A stretch of DNA of 64,000 nucleotides, taken from the NCBI GenBank assembly GCA_964531715.1, contig CAZHEE010000004.1, positions 62,001 to 126,000 on the forward strand, read 5' to 3'. Both the position numbers and the translations under genes were made by a program. The stretch is from UBA1664 sp964531715. Its GTDB lineage: Bacteria; Pseudomonadota; Alphaproteobacteria; Micavibrionales; UBA1664. The notes below the pieces were generated by a model that was not told the DNA's origin, made no database searches, and worked only from the letters and a program-made list of their open reading frames with translations. Positions 25,737-35,431 of the stretch are shown here, piece by piece (position 1 is the stretch's first letter; the number at the start of each line of letters is the position of its first letter).

Positions 25737-26744
25737 TTATATTTTAAAACTGATCATTTGTTGCATTATAAAACATCCTAAAAGCATCCAACCAATTGAA
25801 CCGTACAACATAAAACGCCCTTGTTCGGTAATCCATAAAACCTCAATATATTCGCGATTTAAAAAATACATACCGACTGAAACACTAACGGGCAAGGCGG
25901 CAATGATACCGGCAGATATACGTGCTTCGGCTGATAAAGCCTTAATCTTTCTCTTTAATCTAAAACGCTGCCTGATAACATTTGCTAAATTTTGCAGTAC
26001 TTCAGAAAGTGATGACCCGGTTTGTGCCTGTATTGTAATGGCGGTTGCAAACATTTTAACTTCAGGGGTCGGAACACGAAAAGCCATGCCTTGTACGGCT
26101 TCGGGAAGAGTATCGCCGACACGTTGAGCTTCATAAACTTTTGTAATTTCTTCACCTATAGGTCCCGAAAATTCACGAGAAGTCATTGCAATTGCCTCTG
26201 AAATAGGCATACCTGACTTTAATAATCTTACCATGGCTTCCAAAGCATCCGGCATTTCCTGCAAGAAATTCTTCTGGCGTTTGTTAACTTTCATTTTTAA
26301 AATAAAACGTGGAAATCCCAAAAATCCTGTAAAGACAAAACAAACCAAAACAAAGCGAGAGAAATTAAAATATAATCCTATTCCCAGAAACAAGATTGCA
26401 GATAAGGCAGATAAAATCCAAAAGAAAGAAAGAGATTTGTTGGATCCTGCTTGAATAAGCATATAACGAACAGATGACGGTGATAAAGCTCCTGCGCCTG
26501 CAATTCTTTCAGCAAGTTTTAGCTTTTTCTTAATATTTACATTAGACTTTTCATGCGATTTTAACTTAACCTTTTTTGGAATTTCATTTAATTGAGATGG
26601 GTTATCATATTTTCTTCCGCGTTCAACAATAAGTTTTTTTTGGTTTTGATTTCTTTTTTTATTGATCATCAAAAAGAAAATAACCACACAAATAATGAAC
26701 GCAGTAAGCGTAATTACAAAAAGAAAGATTAAACTATTATTCAT
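25737..26744 (-). CDS. tadB: Tad pilus inner membrane platform protein TadB
   Basis: 335 residues, T2SSF family. Core motif MPDALEAMVRLLKSGMPISEAIAMTSREF, followed by TGSSLSEVLQNLANVIRQRFRLKRKIKALSAEARISAGIIAALP and a terminal membrane segment. It starts within the stop of tadA (4-base ATGA overlap) and lies 8 bases before tadC. Together with TadC it anchors the TadA ATPase to the membrane. Confidence 0.94.
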   Translation of the reverse strand: MNNSLIFLFVITLTAFIICVVIFFLMINKKRNQNQKKLIVERGRKYDNPSQLNEIPKKVKLKSHEKSNVNIKKKLKLAERIAGAGALSPSSVRYMLIQAGSNKSLSFFWILSALSAILFLGIGLYFNFSRFVLVCFVFTGFLGFPRFILKMKVNKRQKNFLQEMPDALEAMVRLLKSGMPISEAIAMTSREFSGPIGEEITKVYEAQRVGDTLPEAVQGMAFRVPTPEVKMFATAITIQAQTGSSLSEVLQNLANVIRQRFRLKRKIKALSAEARISAGIIAALPVSVSVGMYFLNREYIEVLWITEQGRFMLYGSIGWMLLGCFIMQQMISFKI

Positions 26745-28279
26745 TCTGCAAACGCCTCACCCATTGCATCCAAAACAAGATCGTGTACATTATACTGACG
26801 GCATTGATCAAAAAATCGTGGCCGGATGCCGGTCGGCTCTTGTTTTGTTATCAGCTTCCCATGTTCATCTTCACCATCGAATTTGAGAACGTAAAGATCT
26901 TGGATCGTCACGACTTCGCCTTCCATCCCTGTAACTTCAGACACATGTGTTAGTTTCCTTGAACCATCACGGAGCCGTTGAACCTGAATAATAACCTGAA
27001 CCGCTGAAGCAATTTGTTCACGCACAGCCTTTGGACCAAGATTCAAGCCAGCCATTGCAATCATATTTTCCATACGTGAGACAGCCTCACGCGGGTTGTT
27101 GGCGTGAACTGTTCCCATTGAACCATCGTGACCGGTATTCATGGCTTGCAACAAATCAAAAGCCTCAGGGCCACGAACCTCACCAACAATAATACGTTCA
27201 GGGCGCATACGAAGGCAGTTTTTAACCAAATCACGCATCGTGACTTCACCAATCCCCTCTAAATTGGGAGGGCGTGTTTCAAGGCGAACGACGTGAGGTT
27301 GCTGGAGCTGCAATTCACAGGCATCTTCACATGTAATAATCCGTTCACCCTGATCGATATATCGCGTTAAACAGTTCAGCATAGTTGTTTTACCGGAACC
27401 CGTACCACCAGAAATTAGTGTATTGAGGCGCGCACGACCTATAGCCATAAGAAGTTTAGCGCACTCAGGGGTTATGGCTTTAAAATCAACGAGATTGTCG
27501 AGTGTCAGTTTATCCTTTTTAAATTTCCGAATGGTCATGGACGCGCCATCTACTGCCAATGGTGGTATAATCGCATTTACACGAGAACCATCAGGCAGGC
27601 GCGCATCACAAATCGGCGAAGATTCATCAACACGACGGCCAATTGCACCAACAATCCTTTGAGCGATTGTGACTAAGTGCGCATTATCCCGAAAACGAAT
27701 ATCCGCCCGTTCAATACGGCCGTCAACTTCAATAAATGTTGTATCAGGGCCATTAATCATAATATCGGCAATATCATCACGTTCAAGCAAGGGTTCCAAA
27801 GGTCCGAACCCAAGCATGTCATCGGCGCACTCTTTTGCAATCTGCATTTGCTCGCTATCACTAATGTCAAGAGAACGGAATTTTGCAATTTCCTGCACAG
27901 CGGAATTAATTTCTTCACGCGCCGTTTCAAGATCCATTGCAGCCAAACTTTTAATATCAAGACTCTCACGTAAGTCTTTCCAAATACGTTTGCGCGCAAT
28001 TTCTATCCTAGGATTATCTGCTTTTTGTACAAATGCCCCCTCGGTTTGGACAGCATTAACATCGCCCAGATTAAAACGGGTATTAAGATCATCAAGCTGA
28101 CTTACCTGCTTTTTACTTACAACTTTTTTCGGAACTATAATTTCATCTTTTAAATCATCATTAATACCAATTTCATCATCTGGAATATTTTCTTCGATAT
28201 ATTCTTTTTCTTCAATAGCAGGTTCTATCTTTTTAGGGGCTGAAGATTTTGGTTCGCCGTCTTTTCTTTTTCCGAACAT
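26741..28279 (-). CDS. cpaF: Tad pilus assembly ATPase TadA/CpaF
   Basis: 512-residue secretion ATPase of the VirB11/PulE family that powers Flp pilus extension (and probably retraction). Walker A GGTGSGKT at about residues 289-296, Asp box GERIITCEDACELQL, Walker B-region RPERIIVGEVRGPEAFDLLQAMNTGHDGSMGTVHANNP with the His box. An N-terminal 90-residue Lys/Glu-rich segment precedes the conserved domain, as in other CpaF proteins. It overlaps tadB by four bases. Confidence 0.96.
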   Translation of the reverse strand: MFGKRKDGEPKSSAPKKIEPAIEEKEYIEENIPDDEIGINDDLKDEIIVPKKVVSKKQVSQLDDLNTRFNLGDVNAVQTEGAFVQKADNPRIEIARKRIWKDLRESLDIKSLAAMDLETAREEINSAVQEIAKFRSLDISDSEQMQIAKECADDMLGFGPLEPLLERDDIADIMINGPDTTFIEVDGRIERADIRFRDNAHLVTIAQRIVGAIGRRVDESSPICDARLPDGSRVNAIIPPLAVDGASMTIRKFKKDKLTLDNLVDFKAITPECAKLLMAIGRARLNTLISGGTGSGKTTMLNCLTRYIDQGERIITCEDACELQLQQPHVVRLETRPPNLEGIGEVTMRDLVKNCLRMRPERIIVGEVRGPEAFDLLQAMNTGHDGSMGTVHANNPREAVSRMENMIAMAGLNLGPKAVREQIASAVQVIIQVQRLRDGSRKLTHVSEVTGMEGEVVTIQDLYVLKFDGEDEHGKLITKQEPTGIRPRFFDQCRQYNVHDLVLDAMGEAFAE

Positions 28280-28282
28280 AGA

Positions 28283-29560
28283 TTAATTACCTTTCACACG
28301 ATTTAACAAGGTATTAAAAAAACCTATAGATGAGGTAGTTTTAGCATCATCATTATCTGAATGTATTTTAACATTAAACATAGCTAACAAAACGCCATAT
28401 AGTTTTTTTTGATAGACACTAAAATTTTTCTGTGTTGATAAAGCTTCGCCAGAGTTTTCAGCCTTCGCAAACATATTAGTATCCCAAGGTAATTCAATTA
28501 TTTCACTGATATCTAAAGCTTCGCAAATATCTTTCGCCCCAATTTCATGAGATTTTGACATTCCGCTTTTATTTAAAATAACATAAGGATTTTTATTATG
28601 CCCCCCTGGTATCGATTTGATCGCTTTCAACATAAGTTTAGTCAAAGAAAGATCAGGTACTCTGGGGGTGGTTACTACCGCAATTGAATTTGCACGGGCA
28701 AGAACAACTTTTTTGATAGCGACTGGGGCGCCTGAGGTATCAACAATAACATTCGGATAAATAGACAGGCAATAGTCCAGAAGCATTTCATAAGCCTCAA
28801 CAGCGACAGGCTTATCAAGAATATTTTCTGTACCTGAATTGAGTACATGAAGATAATCAGACTTTTTGACTATAAGTCGTTTAAATATTTCCATATCCTG
28901 GTCTGCAACAGCCAAAGCGGCCTCTATCAAACTACCGGATGGAGAGAATCCAAAATTATTCCATAACGTTGAATTTGCGCCTGCTGCATCAAGAACAAGA
29001 GTTTTTTGCTGAAATGATCCAGATAGTATGTCACCCATCATTGAAGTTACGCAAGTTGTGCCAACCCCGCCTTTTACACCGACAAGCGCAAGGAGTTGGC
29101 TATTAACGGCCCCAACCAAATCTTGAAGGGCATTTGCAACAGAACTTACCAGATCTTCTGTTCTGAGCGGCTCGACAAGATAATCGCTAATACCTATATT
29201 AATTAGATGTCTGTATAACTGAACATCATTGACTGGGCCGACGATAACAGCGGCAGTTCCCTCATCACAGACACCAGCCAAATCTTCAAGACGTTTTTGA
29301 AAGGCATCCTCTATGGTGTTTGTCTGTATAACAATTAAAGTAGGCGATTTTCTCCGTGAGTAATACTCAATAGCATCATCTAAGTTATTTCCGCGAATAG
29401 CAGTGTGAATACGCCCAAAGCGCCAATCTTCACTTAATGCATCAAATAAACTTAAAGTTTCCAGATCTTCACTGAAAAGATGTATCTTTGCCGGCGGCAA
29501 AAGGCTGTCAACCTTATGACTTTCCACATTATTTGATGTGTTTATTGCCTCACTCGTCAT
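28283..29560 (-). CDS. cpaE: Tad pilus localisation protein CpaE/TadZ
   Basis: 425 residues: an N-terminal receiver-like domain (about 25-145) without a clear phospho-Asp, then a MinD/ParA-like ATPase domain with the deviant Walker motif VGVKGGVGTTCVTSMM near residue 158 and KTLVLDAAG. TadZ/CpaE proteins place the Tad machine at a cell pole. It lies three bases upstream of the TadA gene. Confidence 0.93.
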   Translation of the reverse strand: MTSEAINTSNNVESHKVDSLLPPAKIHLFSEDLETLSLFDALSEDWRFGRIHTAIRGNNLDDAIEYYSRRKSPTLIVIQTNTIEDAFQKRLEDLAGVCDEGTAAVIVGPVNDVQLYRHLINIGISDYLVEPLRTEDLVSSVANALQDLVGAVNSQLLALVGVKGGVGTTCVTSMMGDILSGSFQQKTLVLDAAGANSTLWNNFGFSPSGSLIEAALAVADQDMEIFKRLIVKKSDYLHVLNSGTENILDKPVAVEAYEMLLDYCLSIYPNVIVDTSGAPVAIKKVVLARANSIAVVTTPRVPDLSLTKLMLKAIKSIPGGHNKNPYVILNKSGMSKSHEIGAKDICEALDISEIIELPWDTNMFAKAENSGEALSTQKNFSVYQKKLYGVLLAMFNVKIHSDNDDAKTTSSIGFFNTLLNRVKGN

Positions 29561-29573
29561 TAAATTGCCTAAA

Positions 29574-30242
29574 TTATTGCCCTACTTCACTTAAGATATA
29601 GTTTGGCACAAAATCACTAATTTCGCCTGAACGTGCATCACGATTAACAGCAGCAGCTGCTCGCCCTGCTTCAAAAGCTGTCATATCCGATTGACCTGCA
29701 AGATCATTTGAGTAGGCAACTTGTTTTGCAATCATATCTTTTACAGTACACCCAAGGCCGTAATTATCTTGTACCCCTGTTTCACTATTATAGCCAGGCA
29801 TTTTACCACAATTTTCAGGACCATGAGCCGTTGTACGATCATAGCCAATAACAATATTATTTGATGCGTCAGTAACCGGCATTGTTTTGACAACAGCATT
29901 CGTTACACCTAATTTCGCTAATTGCCCCTTAACAACATTCGATTGATTAAAGGCGGTTAATTTCCCATTTTTTATATTTGGATCATAACTGAGTACGGCA
30001 TATATGGGCGATGACCCGTGGCGTTTGTAATCTCTTGCAATATCTCCCAAATATGAAAACGATAAATCATTGACATCTAAGGTCTCCACATATCTTTGGC
30101 TTTGTAAAGTTATAGATCGTTGTGTAGCCGTTGTGCTTTCAAACATGGAAGGTTTATATGTACCTCCGGAACCGGCAGTACCGCAAGCAACCAAAGTTAA
30201 AAGAGACGAACATAATAAAATAGATAAATGATATTTTTTCAT
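29574..30242 (-). CDS. cpaD: Tad pilus biogenesis lipoprotein CpaD
   Basis: Start at the ATG at 30242 (MKKYHLSILL), giving 222 residues; the longer ORF to 30278 would run into cpaC. A lipoprotein signal with lipobox LVAC precedes the mature protein. Conserved CpaD features include YVETLDVNDLSF, SYDPNIKN, PENCGKMPGYN, GLGCTVKDMIAKQVAYSNDLAG and GRAAAAVNRDARSG. It is needed for the outer membrane secretin pore of Flp pili. Position between cpaC and cpaE is standard. Confidence 0.92.
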   Translation of the reverse strand: MKKYHLSILLCSSLLTLVACGTAGSGGTYKPSMFESTTATQRSITLQSQRYVETLDVNDLSFSYLGDIARDYKRHGSSPIYAVLSYDPNIKNGKLTAFNQSNVVKGQLAKLGVTNAVVKTMPVTDASNNIVIGYDRTTAHGPENCGKMPGYNSETGVQDNYGLGCTVKDMIAKQVAYSNDLAGQSDMTAFEAGRAAAAVNRDARSGEISDFVPNYILSEVGQ

Positions 30243-30246
30243 TGTA

Positions 30247-31626
30247 TTAATCCAATATATAGCCGACAGGCATGCCATTTGTAAGGTTTATAACATCGTT
30301 TTCACTATACTTGTCTTTTAGTGAATTTATGAAAGACAAATAGAGGGGCGAAGTTTGGGAATCTGGTATAATTTTCGCGGCTGTTTCATTTTCAGCATAG
30401 GGGCTAACCAAATAACTGCTGATTAGAACAACGAGTTCAGTTTCATTGCGCTGGAAGCTTTCTGAACTTAACAAGTCACCTATAATAGGGATATTTTTAA
30501 TGCCAGGCACGCGGTTCATATTTGCAAGCGTATTAGATTCAATCAGTCCCGCCAGCATAAGCGTACCACCACTTGGCATTTCAACACTTGTTTCAGCCCG
30601 TCGTACATCAAAACCAGGTACGCTTAGATCCCCGAATTCAAATGTCAAATCATTGGAGATATTGGAAACTTCGGTCGAAACATTAAGATTAATACGTTGT
30701 TTATCCAAAACAACAGGCTTAAAGGCTAAAGCTACACCAAAAGGCCTGTAAGTATAGGTAACATTGCCCTCATCATCAATCTCGGTTGGAATTGGAAATT
30801 CCCCACCAGCCAAGAACCGCGCATTTTCCCCCGTGATAGCGGTTAGATTTGGTTCAGCCAGAGTTGTTATATAACCGTCTCTTTCTAAGGCTGAAAAAAA
30901 TAATCCCACATCAAGATCTCCGAAATTTCCAACGAACTGGCCATCTATAAGGGGAGCAGCAGCCGTTAAACCGAGATAATTCGAAAATAATCCCGCATCC
31001 AAATCGCTTGTTGTGAGAGAACCATCTAACTGAACACCAAGTTCATTAAGAATACTTCGAGATACCTCCATAACGCGAACTTTGAGCATGACTTGTTGCT
31101 CGCCTAAAACAGTCATCATATTGACAACAGCCTCATTATTGCCGGCAAAGCGCGCCGCAACGGCTTCAATGCGCCCAGAAACGGCAGGATTGCTCGCATA
31201 TCCAGTCAGCATAATATCATCATTAACGGTTTTGGCGATTACATTTTGATCAGGAAAAAGTGTTTCCAGTGTTTTTTGTAATGTTGCTTCATCAACCCGA
31301 ACGTGGACATCTATTTGATCGATTGTATTGCCATCGCGATCGAATACCGTAACATTCGTGTCACCTAAAGCTGCTCCCACCAAATATAGTCGATTTTTTT
31401 TGATTGCTCCAACTTCTATCACAGAGGGGTCGGCAACCAAGACATCCGCGATGTCATCGGATACTTTTATAACCTTGGACTTACCTCGGGTTAAAGTAAG
31501 GTGAGAGCCATTATGATCGCCGGCCTTTTCAATTGACACAGCAGATGCAGATTTTAAATTTAAAGCACTAACGGCCGTAAATGACACACCGGCGCATAAA
31601 GCAATCATTAAAATTTGTCGTTTCAT
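30247..31626 (-). CDS. cpaC: Tad pilus outer membrane secretin CpaC/RcpA
   Basis: 459 residues with a signal peptide (MKRQILMIALCAGVSFTAVSA). N-terminal pilus-assembly domain: LTRGKSKVIKVSDDIADVLVADPSVIEV and DTNVTVFDRDGNTI. A BON-like segment is followed by the secretin domain from about residue 230, with LAEPNLTAITGENARFLAGGEFPIP, VSTEVSNIS and the C-terminal SLIESNTLANMNRVPGIKNIPIIGDLLSS-type signature. Forms the outer membrane channel for the pilus. Confidence 0.94.
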   Translation of the reverse strand: MKRQILMIALCAGVSFTAVSALNLKSASAVSIEKAGDHNGSHLTLTRGKSKVIKVSDDIADVLVADPSVIEVGAIKKNRLYLVGAALGDTNVTVFDRDGNTIDQIDVHVRVDEATLQKTLETLFPDQNVIAKTVNDDIMLTGYASNPAVSGRIEAVAARFAGNNEAVVNMMTVLGEQQVMLKVRVMEVSRSILNELGVQLDGSLTTSDLDAGLFSNYLGLTAAAPLIDGQFVGNFGDLDVGLFFSALERDGYITTLAEPNLTAITGENARFLAGGEFPIPTEIDDEGNVTYTYRPFGVALAFKPVVLDKQRINLNVSTEVSNISNDLTFEFGDLSVPGFDVRRAETSVEMPSGGTLMLAGLIESNTLANMNRVPGIKNIPIIGDLLSSESFQRNETELVVLISSYLVSPYAENETAAKIIPDSQTSPLYLSFINSLKDKYSENDVINLTNGMPVGYILD

Positions 31627-31664
31627 AGTATAAACCTTACCATTATATTCATATTGCCTTGAAC

Positions 31665-32537
31665 CTAAGGCGTTATTGTCACTTCTTGTACCTGATTACC
31701 GGAAAAAACTTTCACTGTTTTTTCATCATCCACTTCAACTGACTCATTCACTTCTCGCGTTATATTACTTAAACGAAAATCAGTCGTTGTTGTTTTGCTG
31801 GACTCACTTTCACTATATAAAACATCATCACCGATTTTTCTTAAAGCCAGTGATAAATCACCCATTTCGGTGGCAAGCATCAATTCTTCAGCCTGCTTAG
31901 GGGTTACCTCTAATGTCACCGTACGACCGACACCAACTTCAGATGCATCAACGGCTTGCTGGTCAACCGCCATAACGCGAACATTTTCCAATACAGTTTG
32001 CGCAGCATTTGAGGACACAATCCTGCGGGCTACTTCCGCAGCTTCCGGCTCGGTTGAAAACTCAACTCTATAAGTTAAAATTACATCAACCATATCCCCT
32101 GGATTGACAAAACCACCCGCGGATGTCTCGGCATTAATACCTATTGCAACCGCACGCATACCTTCACCTAAAGTCGCCGCAACAAAATTACCATCATCTT
32201 GAACCAGAGCAGCCTCAACCATAGGCTCATTTGTATAAACAATTCTTCTTAAACGCCCTTCAATTTGAGGGTCCGCATCAGGTTCATCCAAGCTATCTCT
32301 TGTAATGGCCCCCTCAAACAAGTATTCCTCCGGCCAATCCTGCCACCTGAAATCACCTGCAACCAGATCATCCCCCTTTTGTAATTGGCGGCCAGCCACC
32401 AAAATTTGAGTTTGTGGGATGTCTATCGGAGCTGCAATTTCTTGCGGTTCCGGAGCCAAAAGAATCTGCATTAAAAATGCAACAAAAAAAGCGGCAGCCA
32501 AGCCCCCGAATAAGATAAAAATAGTTTGTTTGCTCAT
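31665..32537 (-). CDS. cpaB: Tad pilus assembly protein CpaB/RcpC
   Basis: 290 residues: one N-terminal membrane segment (IFILFGGLAAAFFVAFLMQILL), a SAF domain (TQILVAGRQLQKGDDLVAGDFRWQDWP) and the CpaB core (GEGMRAVAIGINAETSAGGFVNPGDMVDVILTYRV, then VTLEVTPKQAEELMLATEMGDLSLALR). A periplasmic partner of the CpaC secretin. Lies between cpaA and cpaC. Confidence 0.93.
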   Translation of the reverse strand: MSKQTIFILFGGLAAAFFVAFLMQILLAPEPQEIAAPIDIPQTQILVAGRQLQKGDDLVAGDFRWQDWPEEYLFEGAITRDSLDEPDADPQIEGRLRRIVYTNEPMVEAALVQDDGNFVAATLGEGMRAVAIGINAETSAGGFVNPGDMVDVILTYRVEFSTEPEAAEVARRIVSSNAAQTVLENVRVMAVDQQAVDASEVGVGRTVTLEVTPKQAEELMLATEMGDLSLALRKIGDDVLYSESESSKTTTTDFRLSNITREVNESVEVDDEKTVKVFSGNQVQEVTITP

Positions 32538-32593
32538 ATATAGATCGCCTTCTATTATCGTCTACAGAGTATACGTGCTTTATTAAAAAAGCG

Positions 32594-33139
32594 TTACGAA
32601 TTTAAAGCGAAATAACCGACGTCGAAAAATGCATAAAGTCCGCCAATGGCAATCGCGATACCATATGGTACTACATTCTTTTTGTTTGCCAATGCATTAA
32701 TCCATCCTTGTGAAAAAAAATGGTTACGTGCAATTTTTTCTGCAAGATTGAGGCCAACAGATGTTCTTGAAAAGAATAAAGCAATTAGCGCAAGTGGCAT
32801 TCCTATGAAAGCGGTGACAATTGCAAACTGCGCTACACCTTCTGTACCGACCCATAACGCAATGGCGGGAATTAACTTTGCATCACCACCGCCCATGTAT
32901 TTCATAAAAAAGGCAATCAGCATGATTATAAAAACTATCAGACCTATTTTTACATGGGAAAACAAAGACTCAAAAATTACTTCTTCAATAAAAAAATAAT
33001 CTATTGAAAAAGCTATGAAGAATAAAAAAACGAGAGTCAGAGAAATAATATTAGGTATTTTGAGGTGGAGAAAATCATTTACCGCGGCAAATATGATTAT
33101 TCCGGAAGCAAATAATGTAAGCGTAAAATATAATATCAT
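32594..33139 (-). CDS. cpaA: Prepilin peptidase CpaA/TadV
   Basis: 181-residue A24-family aspartic protease, all membrane segments. Catalytic Asp residues are visible: the first in FAAVNDFLHLKIPNIISL (about residue 22) and the second in the MGGGDAKLIPAIALW motif (GxGD, about 85). It cleaves Flp prepilins. Lies 23 bases downstream of the second pilin gene. Confidence 0.92.
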   Translation of the reverse strand: MILYFTLTLFASGIIIFAAVNDFLHLKIPNIISLTLVFLFFIAFSIDYFFIEEVIFESLFSHVKIGLIVFIIMLIAFFMKYMGGGDAKLIPAIALWVGTEGVAQFAIVTAFIGMPLALIALFFSRTSVGLNLAEKIARNHFFSQGWINALANKKNVVPYGIAIAIGGLYAFFDVGYFALNS

Positions 33140-33162
33140 AAATTAGTGTAATGCATTAAAGG

Positions 33163-33324
33163 CTAAAATGCATCTGCAACTTTTTGAAAATACTCAACCT
33201 CTAGGGTATCGCCAAGACTAAAAATAACGCCAACTATGGCTAAAGCGATGCCAACGGCAATCATCGCATATTCGATTGCCGTTGCACCATCTTGATTAAA
33301 AAGTATCCTTTTTATAAAGGACAC
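33163..33324 (-). CDS. Second Flp-type pilin, 53 residues, GTG start
   Basis: Short gene directly behind the first pilin: after its TAA come TCA and then a GTG start in the same frame. The product has a basic lead (SFIKRILFNQDG) and the Flp signature GATAIEYAMIAVGIALAIVGVIF, with processing expected after the Gly of NQDG; the mature part is about 40 residues and ends EYFQKVADAF. No separate ribosome binding site is obvious, so it probably depends on translation of the first pilin. Stop codon TAG at 33165-33163. Could be a minor pilin. Confidence 0.8.
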   Translation of the reverse strand: MSFIKRILFNQDGATAIEYAMIAVGIALAIVGVIFSLGDTLEVEYFQKVADAF

Positions 33325-33327
33325 TGA

Positions 33328-33546
33328 TTATCTTACCGCGTTACCTGCACCACCAAGACCAGTAGATACTGCATTGAAGTTTCTAAGCAAATCATCTCCA
33401 ACTAGTTGTGTAACTGCCACAATACCAAGCGCAATACCAACGGCAATCAAACCATATTCAATCGCTGTCGCGCCATCTTCATCATTTTTAAATTTATCTT
33501 TCAGGGCAATTGCATTGGCCTGAATTTTTGAAATTACTTTCAACAT
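33328..33546 (-). CDS. flp: Flp/Fap-type major pilin
   Basis: 72-residue prepilin. Leader ending in NDEDG, then ATAIEYGLIAVGIALGIVAVTQLVG, the classical Flp hydrophobic motif with Glu at +5-like position and Tyr next to it; cleavage by CpaA follows the Gly. The Gly-rich tail (STGLGGAGNAVR) is typical. First gene of the tad operon; a TTTA-N7-TTAA half-conserved CtrA-like site lies upstream near 33620-33635. Confidence 0.93.
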   Translation of the reverse strand: MLKVISKIQANAIALKDKFKNDEDGATAIEYGLIAVGIALGIVAVTQLVGDDLLRNFNAVSTGLGGAGNAVR

Positions 33547-33649
33547 GTTTAATCTCCTAATGTTTAAAATTAAAGCGAAGCATTTCCACTCACTTACTAG
33601 TTAGAATACAACATTTATGCTTAATGAAAAGTAAATAAAGACAAGTTTT

Positions 33650-34393
33650 TTAATAAGGCAGTAAAATATCGAAAATTTGTTGTCCATAGCGCGGTTGTTG
33701 AACATCACTGATGAATCCTTTACCGCCATAACCGATCCGTGCTTCCGCTATCTTGTCATAGGGAATGGCATTTTCAATGGTGATATCTTCAGGGCGTATC
33801 ACGCCTGCAATTTCCAAGATTCGCTTTTCAAAATTCACACGTACTTCCTGCCGCCCTGTAATCACCATATTCCCGTTAGGCAGGATTTGAGAAACCACGG
33901 CCGCAATACGGAGTTCTAAATCATCCTCACTCTCAGTCGTCCCTGAATTATTCGTTCCTGCCGAGGAATCGACATTTGCGAGATCGGCAGGGTCGCCCCC
34001 ATCGGGAAGTAATCGCCTGTCTAAAACATTTTCAAATCCGCCAAGGGCGGCAATGCCCAGCCCCTCATTGGCATTACGGCTACGCTGTGAGGTGCTTTCA
34101 AGGGCTGCTTCATTTTCAATATCAATCACAACCGTCAAAATATCCCCGACATTATCCGCACGCTGATCCTCAAAGAAGGCTTGCCTTGACGATGACCATA
34201 GCGAGTTCATCTGCGTTGTCTCAACTTTCGGTTCAGGCATCGGCATGGAAACAGGGCGATAATCGGCTTGCTCAACCGGATTTTCAATAGCTGAGAACTC
34301 AGGAGCCTCGCCAATTCTGGATAATCTATCAAGAGATGAACACGCGCCAAGAGAAAGAATAAGCGCGGTTGAGAGAAAAAATTTATGTGTCAT
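33650..34393 (-). CDS. flgH: Flagellar L-ring protein FlgH
   Basis: 247-residue lipoprotein forming the outer membrane L ring. Signal with lipobox LGAC; conserved core SLWSSSRQAFFEDQRADNVGDILTVVIDIENEAALES, NGNMVITGRQEVRVNFEKRILEIAGVIRPEDI and the C-terminal IAEARIGYGGKGFISDVQQPRYGQQIFDILLPY. Lies 13 bases after flgA on the same strand, so shares its sigma54-type promoter. Confidence 0.96.
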   Translation of the reverse strand: MTHKFFLSTALILSLGACSSLDRLSRIGEAPEFSAIENPVEQADYRPVSMPMPEPKVETTQMNSLWSSSRQAFFEDQRADNVGDILTVVIDIENEAALESTSQRSRNANEGLGIAALGGFENVLDRRLLPDGGDPADLANVDSSAGTNNSGTTESEDDLELRIAAVVSQILPNGNMVITGRQEVRVNFEKRILEIAGVIRPEDITIENAIPYDKIAEARIGYGGKGFISDVQQPRYGQQIFDILLPY

Positions 34394-34406
34394 TGTTATT
34401 TATCCT

Positions 34407-35363
34407 TTAAAAATAAACCTTGGCGGCGCGTTGACCGGTCACCTCGGCCTCAAGCGTGCGATTGCTGTCCATATTGACCAGCCTTATGATATCCCCTTTG
34501 GTGCCGTTTTCCATGGCTTTGGCGATTGCTGTCACCCTTATCGGCCCGCTATTCAGCTCCATTGTGACCAGATCACCACGCTTTACCATGACAGGGCGGT
34601 TTAGCTCGCTCATGATAATCGGGGTATTGGCACGAAGAACGCGCCGCGGGGTCATACCCGCCAAATCCTCTGCACTAAGCAATGTCGCATCGGTGAGGCT
34701 GTCTTCCCTGACTTGCATTGTTGTTATCATGTTTTTTGAAATAATATCACCGCGCATCACGGGTGTTTTAAGGACAGGAATGTCAACCAGACCATGCACA
34801 ATCCCTGTAAAATGATGGGATGAAGCCTCACCAACCGACACATGCGCTGAGAATGTTTCACGTGAAGCGTTATAGGACGCTTCTTTCACTTTTAAAATCG
34901 CTGTTTCATTATAAGGCAGAATAATTTCAGGCTCACCCCCGACAAAATCGAGTGCGACCGGTCCGCTCACTCCTTCATCTGCAAGGGCGGTTGCAATGGC
35001 GTTTTCTAAATCTTCCCGACTGATAAAGGTTGCAAGCCTACGAATTTTCACTTGGTCGGTCGCCGATAGTCTTTTGTTCAAATCGAAAGATTGCACAATG
35101 CGGCGGAGGGTTTTTGCATCCCAGATGAGCGTCTCATTCGGGCGTGGTGCGGGGGCAAGGACAAAATCCGCATTGTTTTCCACATTATTAAAGATATCGC
35201 CAAGCGTGATGGCTTCACCTGTAATTGTTACATCACGCACTAATTCGGCTGACATTGCTTCGTTGATATTGGCAAGGAAAAGTGCCATTGAAACAACCAT
35301 AATAACCAAAGCAACCGTGAATTTCACAAAACCTGAGATATTTTTAATGGCTCTTTCTGACAT
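34407..35363 (-). CDS. flgA: Flagellar P-ring assembly chaperone FlgA
   Basis: 318 residues with an N-terminal hydrophobic export signal (FVKFTVALVIMVVSMALFLANI). C-terminal SAF-type domain: PVLKTPVMRGDIISKNMITTMQVRE, LAGMTPRRVLRANTPIIMSELNRPVMVKRGDLVTMELNSGPIRVTAIAKAMENGTKGDIIRLVNMDSNRTLEAEV, the FlgA hallmark. Periplasmic chaperone for P-ring FlgI. An exact sigma54-type promoter is 37 bases upstream. Confidence 0.95.
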   Translation of the reverse strand: MSERAIKNISGFVKFTVALVIMVVSMALFLANINEAMSAELVRDVTITGEAITLGDIFNNVENNADFVLAPAPRPNETLIWDAKTLRRIVQSFDLNKRLSATDQVKIRRLATFISREDLENAIATALADEGVSGPVALDFVGGEPEIILPYNETAILKVKEASYNASRETFSAHVSVGEASSHHFTGIVHGLVDIPVLKTPVMRGDIISKNMITTMQVREDSLTDATLLSAEDLAGMTPRRVLRANTPIIMSELNRPVMVKRGDLVTMELNSGPIRVTAIAKAMENGTKGDIIRLVNMDSNRTLEAEVTGQRAAKVYF

Positions 35364-35399
35364 GACATAACTCCCTTTTAGGTTAACTGTAATGATATT

Positions 35400-35415
35400 T
35401 GCAAGAGCCGTGCCA
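35400..35415 (-). promoter_or_regulatory. Sigma54-type promoter of flgA-flgH
   Basis: Minus-strand TGGCACGGCTCTTGCA, an exact fit to the -24/-12 consensus TGGCACG-N4-TTGCA, 37 bases before the flgA start. RpoN control of mid/late flagellar genes is known in several alphaproteobacteria. Confidence 0.88.
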
Positions 35416-35431
35416 GATATGGTGTGTAAAC

